From Desertivirga xinjiangensis (GTDB lineage Bacteria; Bacteroidota; Bacteroidia; Sphingobacteriales; Sphingobacteriaceae): 64,000 bases of DNA. Shown here one piece after another: positions 1 to 6,900 of the stretch. A model generated the notes under the pieces. The model ran no database searches. It saw only the letters and a list, made by a program, of their open reading frames with translations, and had not been told where the DNA came from. The stretch's first letter is position 1, and every line of letters begins with the position of its first letter. Location of the stretch: NCBI RefSeq assembly GCF_024436435.1, contig NZ_JAFMZP010000009.1, positions 1 through 64,000 on the forward strand, given 5' to 3'. The translations under genes and the position numbers were made by a program.

Positions 1-17
1 TGGAATCTAGTATGAAC

Positions 18-39
18 AAAAAAGGCCTCATTGGAGGCC
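18..39 (-). terminator. Intrinsic terminator hairpin (minus-strand polarity)
   Basis: The stem GGCCTC/GAGGCC (24-29 with 34-39) has a four-base loop. Read on the minus strand it is followed directly by six T residues, the canonical intrinsic terminator shape. On the plus strand a T run appears only about ten bases later, so it could also serve a plus-strand gene ending left of the window. Confidence 0.55.
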
Positions 40-192
40 AGAATAAGGGTTTTTAAATGCTACTTAAAATTTTACCGGACAACAGTGAATTGAATTCGGC
101 ATGACGACCGTTTTAAAAAGTTTGGCACTAATGCGCTTCGCCGCCCCCAACTTTTCCACTTGATCCCTAACCTGTGGACTAAGCAAATGTAG

Positions 193-237
193 GGCACACG
201 CGGCACGCTACGCCAGCAGGGTTGGCGTACGCGTGCC
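193..237. repeat. GC-rich palindromic intergenic repeat, copy 1
   Basis: The arms 202-215 and 223-237 form a stem of about 14 bp with one bulged base and a seven-base loop. The left part contains GCACACGCGGCACGC (194-208), identical over 15 bases to copy 2 at 37774-37788. The CGCCAGCAG motif (211-219) is shared with copy 3 near 61.9 kb, on its opposite strand. It looks like a REP-type element; no transposase is seen nearby. Confidence 0.65.
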
Positions 238-308
238 ATAAAGCTTTTTGAATCGCCAAAGATCATCAAGTTTCACTACATTTGGGATCACCAGCCCTAG
301 TGCGCACA

Positions 309-809
309 ATGAGTTTTTTACATACATTCACAGCCCTTGATTTTGAAACAGCACAGGGAAAAAGGAATAGTATCTGCCAGATCGGACTGGTCAGGGTAGA
401 GCTGGGAGTCATTACAAAGAAGCTATCGCTGCTGGTAAGGCCACCGGACAATTCCTATTCGTACTATAACACCCTGGTGCATGGCATCGGGCCAATGACG
501 ACCCGTAATGCTCCAACTTTCGACAAGGTGTGGCCGCTTATTGAACCATATATTTGTAATCAGAATATTGTTGCTCATAATAGTTCGTTTGATGTGAGCT
601 GTCTTCAGCAAACTTTATCTCATTACCGTGTTGCCGTTCCTGAATTTCAATCGCATTGTACTTATAAAATTTATAAGCAAAAGCTAAATGTGTTGTGCGA
701 CGCTCATGGGATAAAACTTCAGCATCATAATGCATTATCAGACGCATTGGCCTGCGCTGAATTGTTTATACGTCATAACCAAACGCGCATGGATCCTATT
801 GTTTCTTAA
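309..809 (+). CDS. DnaQ-like 3'-5' exonuclease (DEDDh family)
   Basis: A 166-residue stand-alone exonuclease domain. All DEDDh motifs are visible: Exo I LDFETA with Asp11 and Glu13, Exo II around NSSFD with Asp95, and Exo III HNALSD with His140 and Asp145. Such proteins bind two metal ions and remove nucleotides from 3' ends; small solitary versions in this phylum resemble the PolIII epsilon subunit or exonuclease X/RNase T types, and the substrate (DNA or RNA) cannot be told from sequence. The reading frame extends upstream to a TTG at 282, but the ATG at 309 places the fold start correctly. It stands alone, about 60 bp before the CvpA-CAP gene on the same strand. Confidence 0.85.
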   Translation: MSFLHTFTALDFETAQGKRNSICQIGLVRVELGVITKKLSLLVRPPDNSYSYYNTLVHGIGPMTTRNAPTFDKVWPLIEPYICNQNIVAHNSSFDVSCLQQTLSHYRVAVPEFQSHCTYKIYKQKLNVLCDAHGIKLQHHNALSDALACAELFIRHNQTRMDPIVS

Positions 810-871
810 TTGATAGAAGGTAATTTAAACCTTATCTGTGAGCATCTGTTAAGCAATTCGAATGCATAGGT

Positions 872-1816
872 ATGAATTATGTTGATGCGGTACTTTTTAT
901 CATAATTTTGTTATCCGTGTGGTACGGAGTTCATAAACGATTTATATTCGGTATGATAGAACTTTCCAGCACACTCGGAAGTATATTCCTCTGCATTCTC
1001 ATATATCCCTTAATATCATCGTTTATTGGCAAGTACATAAGTTCATATGCCATGATAATGATAAGTTCCATGCTTATTAGCATAATCATTATCAAGTTGG
1101 TTTTGGGGTTTATAATTGATAATTTAACCAATAAGATACCGGCAGGATACCACTCACATAGGCTGAACCGAATTATGGGCGTTATACCAGGAATGATTAA
1201 CGGGTTCTTATACGCCCTAATAATAACCGCTTGTTTCCTTATCCTTCCATTTGGTCGGAAAATCCAAAATGCTACACGGCAAAGCCTTCTTGCCAGGCAG
1301 TTCTCGTATTATCTTCATGAGATCCAGGTTTATATGGCGCCGATACTAGACGAAATTAAAGAAGGTATGATAACGGTTACGCCAGGATCCTCAAAGTTTA
1401 TAAAGCTTGGTTTCGAAGTCGAGAACGCCGATGTTCGCAGAGATCTGGAAGCTCAGATGCTCATTCTGATAAATAAAGAACGTGCTAAGAAAAACCTGGG
1501 TCCCTTGCAGGCGGATCCCGAGTTGGCGGAAGTAGCCCGCAAACATTCTGAAGATATGTTTAGGAGGGGATACTTTTCGCATTTCAGTCCGGAGAAAAAA
1601 GATCCTTTCGATCGAATTAAGGCTGCCAAGGTAAGCTTTCTTACTGCAGGAGAGAATCTCGCCCTGGCTCAAACTCTGGCTCTTGCGCATACAGGACTGA
1701 TGAACTCGCCGGGCCACCGGGCGAACATTTTACATCCATCTTTTGGTCGGGTGGGGATTGGTATTCTCGATGGCGGAGTTCATGGATTAATGGTCACCCA
1801 GAACTTTCGTAATTAA
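872..1816 (+). CDS. CvpA-family membrane protein fused to CAP/SCP domain
   Basis: A 314-residue two-part protein. Residues 1-130 are four hydrophobic segments resembling CvpA (colicin V production family). Residues about 190-312 are a CAP/SCP-PR1-like domain, recognisable from the ARKHSEDM helix, the GYFSH segment, the AGENLA motif and the MNSPGHRANIL block followed by a Gly-rich strand. CAP domains are normally extracytoplasmic, so the C-terminal half probably faces the periplasm. CvpA homologues have been tied to envelope homeostasis in other bacteria; the role of this fusion is unknown. The DUF4112 gene follows after 15 bp, so the two are probably cotranscribed. Confidence 0.85.
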   Translation: MNYVDAVLFIIILLSVWYGVHKRFIFGMIELSSTLGSIFLCILIYPLISSFIGKYISSYAMIMISSMLISIIIIKLVLGFIIDNLTNKIPAGYHSHRLNRIMGVIPGMINGFLYALIITACFLILPFGRKIQNATRQSLLARQFSYYLHEIQVYMAPILDEIKEGMITVTPGSSKFIKLGFEVENADVRRDLEAQMLILINKERAKKNLGPLQADPELAEVARKHSEDMFRRGYFSHFSPEKKDPFDRIKAAKVSFLTAGENLALAQTLALAHTGLMNSPGHRANILHPSFGRVGIGILDGGVHGLMVTQNFRN

Positions 1817-1831
1817 AATTGTTTATTTAAT

Positions 1832-2314
1832 ATGACAGAGATTTATAACAAACCGCAAAGAGCTTCTGATGGACGTTTAAGGTGGGTCGAAAAACTATCT
1901 TATTTATTAGATGAACAATTCAGAGTGCCTGGTACGAGATTCAGGTTCGGCCTGGATCCGGTCATGAACCTTATTCCTTTTCTTGGAGACATCAGCGGCT
2001 TTTTAATTTCGGCGGCATTGGTTTTTACCATGGCTAAAAATGGGGCAAGCAGTAAGATCGTGACCTTAATGTCGATAAATATCATATTGGATGCTACCAT
2101 CGGAGCAATTCCGATAATTGGGCAGATCTTCGATTTCTTTTACAAAGCCAATTCCAGAAATATTAGATTACTGAAGGAACATTATCAGGAAGGAAAACAT
2201 CGGGGCAGCGGCAAAGGGGTACTAGCTATAGTTGCTGTTGTGTTACTTCTTTTACTTGCCCTGGCCATTTATATTATGTGGAAATTCTCTGAATGGATAA
2301 TCGGGCTATTTTGA
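1832..2314 (+). CDS. DUF4112 membrane protein
   Basis: A 160-residue protein of unknown function. The FRFGLDPVMNLIPFLGD motif near residues 38-55 is characteristic of DUF4112. Hydrophobic segments occur at about 44-70, 78-105 and a strongly hydrophobic Val/Leu stretch at 130-155. It probably sits in the inner membrane. It follows the CvpA-CAP gene closely on the same strand, and its stop codon abuts the stop of the convergent Rieske gene with no spacing, leaving no room for an intergenic terminator. Confidence 0.8.
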   Translation: MTEIYNKPQRASDGRLRWVEKLSYLLDEQFRVPGTRFRFGLDPVMNLIPFLGDISGFLISAALVFTMAKNGASSKIVTLMSINIILDATIGAIPIIGQIFDFFYKANSRNIRLLKEHYQEGKHRGSGKGVLAIVAVVLLLLLALAIYIMWKFSEWIIGLF

Positions 2315-3100
2315 TTACGGAGTCAAATTAAGATATATCTTGTCCTCTTTTTCAACCAGGGAATATGTTTCAATCCCATTTTTTGCAGGCCCTGCTTTAA
2401 GATTTCCACTGCACACATCAAATTGTGATCCATGCCAGGGGCATTGTACTGTTCCGCAGATCATTACTCCCGCGGCCAGCGAACCGCCGCGGTGCGGGCA
2501 ACGATCGTCAAATGCAACATAAGTAGCTTCTGTTCGTGCAAGGACAATTCTTTTTTTTCCTATATGTAGCAGTTTCATCTGATCGGGTTTCAATTCAGTT
2601 GCTTCGGCAATTTCGATCATCCCCTCATTTTGCTGGTAATATTGTTCTTTCCACTTTCCGGCTTGTGCGTATCTTAAGTCCAGACCTATCATGTTCCTGT
2701 GGACCAGAGTGCCTCCCATCCATCCGGCTACAAATAATAAGATGCAAGCTAATGACTCAAGAGCTACTATATAAATTAAGGATACTTCGTCCCTCAAAAA
2801 AAAGGCAAGCAAAAAAATGCTTAGCATAGTGGTGTTCAAGAGGCCATGCTTAGTTGCTCTTTTTTTTGCGCTGCTGTTTGGCGGCACCGTATACCGGTAA
2901 TCGATCAGGCCTGGTATTGCGGCTGCAATTGCGCTAAAAATTCCGGCAATTTGAAGATATCTCGCTGTGGTCTCCAGATTGTTTAGAAAGCCAAACAATG
3001 ATGCTGCATCTGCTACAAGTGTTGAAGTTACGAAGGCAATAGGAAATGGTATTAAGATGGGATGGATCGGGTGACCTTTTAGATGAGATTTGCTTTTCAT
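2315..3100 (-). CDS. DUF2231 membrane domain fused to Rieske [2Fe-2S] domain
   Basis: A 261-residue protein. The N-terminal half (about 1-150) is a DUF2231 four-helix membrane domain with the HPIHPILIPFPIAF signature at residues 10-23. The C-terminal half (about 165-258) is a Rieske ferredoxin with ligands Cys201-Pro-His203 and Cys220-Pro-Trp-His223, spaced as in oxygenase-type ferredoxins (CPH...CPWH). It should carry one electron through a membrane-anchored 2Fe-2S centre; partners are not evident nearby. Because the Rieske domain lacks the disulfide Cys pair of bc1-type proteins, it is closer to the low-potential ferredoxin group. Its 3' end meets the DUF4112 gene tail to tail. Confidence 0.88.
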   Translation of the reverse strand: MKSKSHLKGHPIHPILIPFPIAFVTSTLVADAASLFGFLNNLETTARYLQIAGIFSAIAAAIPGLIDYRYTVPPNSSAKKRATKHGLLNTTMLSIFLLAFFLRDEVSLIYIVALESLACILLFVAGWMGGTLVHRNMIGLDLRYAQAGKWKEQYYQQNEGMIEIAEATELKPDQMKLLHIGKKRIVLARTEATYVAFDDRCPHRGGSLAAGVMICGTVQCPWHGSQFDVCSGNLKAGPAKNGIETYSLVEKEDKIYLNLTP

Positions 3101-3362
3101 GTGTATAGCTTTGTGTGATAAATTGCTTAACAGACAAACAACTTCGCTGTTTCATTGTTGATACATATGTTTTCTGACTAACCAACTATACTCTGTATCC
3201 TGGTTCTTTACATGGCCAGTAATTGATAAACAGGGTAAAGTGATACGCTGTTAAATTTTTGAGGTAAAAGTAGCCCTTCAAAATTGAAGGGTTATTTTAC
3301 AGTGGTTTAAATGGCTGGAAACAAGCTTATATGAGTATTGCTATTAAATTAAAGGGATAAAT

Positions 3363-3590
3363 ATGGGACAGGTTTTTACAATTAACTTATCAGGATCGGC
3401 TTTTCACTATCAATTGATTAAATTAAATCAGATCAATCGAATAGTTGAATCACAGATACTTTTACAGGGCACAACTGTGACCTTGTGTAAAGACGAGAAG
3501 GGCTGGACACAAAAAGAAAATACCGTTCCGATCGTTAAGGAACTGGTGCAGGCAATAGGAAATTCAATATCGTTAAGGTACCGAATCTAA
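3363..3590 (+). CDS. Small hypothetical protein
   Basis: A 75-residue protein not assigned to a family. It contains no signal peptide or membrane segment; it begins with GQVFTINLSG and has alternating strand-like and helical stretches (IVKELVQAIGNSI near residues 54-66). It is supported as a real gene by an ATG start, a purine-rich upstream stretch (AAAGGGATAA) and an intrinsic terminator just after the stop. It is isolated, with its own upstream region of about 260 bp. Confidence 0.6.
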   Translation: MGQVFTINLSGSAFHYQLIKLNQINRIVESQILLQGTTVTLCKDEKGWTQKENTVPIVKELVQAIGNSISLRYRI

Positions 3591-3612
3591 AGGATACTCT
3601 TGTTTGTAGTGG

Positions 3613-3642
3613 AGCACCGGCCAAAAGTTGGTGCTTTTTTTA
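3613..3642 (+). terminator. Intrinsic terminator of the small gene at 3363
   Basis: The stem AGCACC/GGTGCT (3613-3618 with 3630-3635) is followed by a run of T residues. It lies about 20 bp after the stop codon. Confidence 0.75.
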
Positions 3643-3865
3643 TACAAAAAAGACCAAATGGTTATATTTACGGATCATCTGGATCCGTTCGGGGTAGGCG
3701 GTTCTACTCTAAATCGAAACAAACGCTCCCTTTAAGTTCAGGCTAAGGCTTAACAGGTTAAAGTGTTTAAGTAAGGTTAACAATGAATAAGGCAAATTAT
3801 GATTCAGACTTTTGCGGAAGTCTTCCACTACACCATATCAATTTAATTCAGAGGTGGAACTTGAA

Positions 3866-3896
3866 ATTGCGGAAAGTCTCAGAAGTTCTATCTTTG
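3866..3896 (+). promoter_or_regulatory. Promoter for the CheB-CheR kinase gene
   Basis: ATTG at 3866-3869 and TATCTTTG at 3889-3896, separated by 19 bp, match the Bacteroidota -33 (TTTG) and -7 (TAnnTTTG) elements. The predicted transcript starts at about 3903, ahead of all candidate start codons of the kinase gene. Confidence 0.6.
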
Positions 3897-3984
3897 AATA
3901 TTCTACTAGAAAGATATAATTAACAAGACCTTGTTTAATATGGGGAAGATCTTGAACGAGAGTGTATTAAACAAAGAAAGTGTC

Positions 3985-6900
3985 ATGTCCAGGCATTTTA
4001 TTGTAGCTATCGGCGCTTCTGCCGGTGGCCTTGAAGCTATTCATGAGTTTTTTGATAATATGCCTCAGAGTTCAAGTGTGGCTTTTATTATCATTCAGCA
4101 TCTATCACCTGATTACAAAAGTTTGCTGGTAGAGCTCGTTTCGAAGCATACCCACATGAAGGTTTTCGAAGCTGGTGATAAAATGCCTGTTCAAAAGGAA
4201 TGTATTTATGTTATTCCCAATAAAAAGCTGATCACAATTTATAAGGGCAAGCTTCACCTTGTTGAAAAAGTTCCTGACAGGTTGCCTAACACAGCTATTG
4301 ATCACTTTTTAAATTCATTAGCTCAGGATAAAAGGGAAGAAGCAATAGCGGTAATATTGTCGGGTACAGGTACGGATGGAACCCGGGGTATTGAAGCTGT
4401 AAAAGCTGCGGGTGGAATGGTGATTGTGCAGGATCCGGTCACTGCAAAGTTTGATGGCATGCCTAATAGTGCAATAGGGTCTGGTAATGCAGATTTGATT
4501 CTGCCACCTGAGATGATGCCGGAGGAAATATACAATTATATCAAAGAGAAGCCAATACAGGTGCTGAATAAAGGTAAGATCGAAGATTCCCTGTTAGATG
4601 AGATATTTTCGATGATATACAAAGCTCAGGGGTATGATTTTCAATATTATAAGACGCCTACCATCATCAGGCGGATCAGTAAAAGAATGGGACAAAGAAG
4701 TGTCCATACTCTTAGCGACTATGTTGATGTTTTAAAAAATAACCCGCAAGAGGTTAAGAGCCTGGGTAAGGATTTCCTGATCGGTGTGACCCGGTTTTTT
4801 AGAGATCCACAAGCTTTTGATTGTATCAATCAACAAGTACTGCCATCTCTTATAAATGAAAAACAAGATGGGGAGTTTTTGAAAGTATGGATATGCGCAT
4901 GCAGTACCGGCGAAGAGGCCTACTCAATCGCTATATTAATTGATCAGTATCTGCGAAAGCACAAGCGCTACATAGATGTTAAAATTTTTGCCACTGATCT
5001 GGACGAGAACAGTATCAATCTTGCCTCACGTAATCAGTACTCGTTATCCATTGAGAAATATCTGAGTCACAGTGTTCTGGAGACGTATTTTATAAAGAAT
5101 GACAAATATTACTCTGTCATTCCGCGAATCAGAAAGCAAATTGTATTTGCGAAGCATAATGTCATTAAAGATCCTCCTTTCGTTAATAATGATCTGGTAA
5201 GCTGCCGTAACATGCTCATTTATATGAATAGCGTATTACAGCAAAAAGTGATGTCTGCCCTTCTTTATTCAGTAAACCTCGGGGGCTACATGTTTTTGGG
5301 AACTAGCGAAACAGCGTCGCCGATCAGGGATGCCGTAGATGAGATTAACAGCAAATGGAAGATTTACAGGAAGATTGGTACAAACAAAATAGGAGTCCAC
5401 GAAATCTATCGTCAAGCAGATAAAAGCCCTAACGCCCAACGGTCTGAGTTGCCTATTCTAAGGGAAAGCGCTAAAAAGAACCAGCAGTTGACTGATGATT
5501 TTACCAGATCGATGGTAGATGACTTTGGATATGTGTGTTTCTACATAGACAAAAATTACGAAATCAAGGAATCTATTGGTAATTTCAATCGTTTTCTCTC
5601 GTTGCCTGAAAAGCAATTGAACCTCAATATATTAAAAATGGTTCCGAAGGAACTATCTGTTGCACTGAATACTGCCATAAGAAAGTGCTGGAAACAGGGA
5701 CAAAAAGTATTTTTGAAGAGTGTTCGTGTCAGACAGGCTGACTTAGATCTTTTTCTGAGTGTATCCGTAAATCCACCTGCCCCGTCGGAGGGTAAGCCAT
5801 ATACGTTACTTATACTGGGAGAAAATACTCATAGTCAGATCCATGTAAAGGAAGAATTACCGGATAAGAACACCGATGACCGTAACCATTATTTATCTGA
5901 GCTTGAAGCCGAGCTTGATGAGGTTCGCTCTAATTTACAGATGGCTGTGGAGAGCCTTGAAACAACTAACGAAGAGCTGCAGTCGAGTAATGAGGAATTA
6001 TTATCTGCGAACGAAGAATTGCAGTCAAGTAATGAAGAACTGCAGTCGTTGAATGAAGAACTCCATACGCTTAATACAGAGCATCAGCTTAAAATTAAAG
6101 AGCTGATTGAGCTCAATGACGACCTTGATAACTATTTCAGGAGTACAGACATTGGTCAGATCTTCCTCGATTCAGATCAAAGGATCCGTAAGTTCAATTC
6201 AGCTGCAGTCAAATTGGTTAATTTGATCGATTCTGACATAGGACGACCGATAAGTCACATTTCTACCAATATCCGTTACGGTAATTTATCCGGTGATATC
6301 AATCATGTGGTGGAGTCCAACCAGGTTGTCGAGCGAGAGATTCTTTTAAATAATGAGAGCCGCTGCCTGGTAAGAATCATGCCTTACATGCGACAGTCTA
6401 AAAAGCCTGAGGGTACTATAATAAACTTCGTAGATATCACGGCGATAACTGATTTGAATAATATCATCAATGGGGTATTCAATTCCAGTCTGAGTGCAAT
6501 ACTGGCATTTAAGGCAATTAGGGGCGCCGACAATAAAATAACAGATTTTGTATTGCTCACCAATAACCACGCTTCTACAATACTTTTAGATGATCCTGAC
6601 GATATTTTTCCCGGCAGGCGCTTTAGCGAGATAAAGCGTATTGCTGCCAACAACTTCCTTGCTAATTATATTGAGGTAGTTGAGAATGATAAGGCCCTCC
6701 ATACAGAAGTTCAGTTGCCCGGTAGCGAAAAGTGGTTTGAGATTGTTGCAGTAAAGATGATGGATGGCTTTGTTGCCACCTTTTCTGATATTTCAGAAAA
6801 AAGATTAGCAGAATTAAAACTCCGGTCCAATTATAATGAGCTGATAACCGCAAGGGAAAGCCTTAAAAGATTAAATGTAAAATTAGAAGATAATGTAGCA

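Larger units (their letters stand above)
1..308. other. Gene-free left edge with terminator and palindromic repeat
   Basis: No convincing gene is seen. A GGCCTC/GAGGCC hairpin lies near the left edge and a GC-rich palindromic repeat at about 193-237. A minus-strand reading frame of about 65 codons crosses the repeat (72-269), but its sequence is arginine and serine rich without recognisable family features, so it is treated as chance. The stretch at about 82-105 is weakly reminiscent of short GTCATGCCGAA-type intergenic repeats common in Bacteroidota. Confidence 0.5.
3591..3984. other. Long intergenic region before the CheB-CheR kinase
   Basis: About 390 bases without a gene. It holds the terminator of the small upstream gene (3613-3642) and, near the right end, a Bacteroidota-type promoter at 3866-3896. 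The middle (about 3650-3860) shows no further feature I can support. The in-frame extension of the kinase from TTG 3931 or ATG 3940 to ATG 3985 may be translated. Confidence 0.6.

Noticed and set aside
72-269. Minus-strand open frame ahead of a terminator
   Set aside because: It crosses the palindromic repeat and has no family features; codon use looks like chance. The terminator could serve another gene or be bidirectional.
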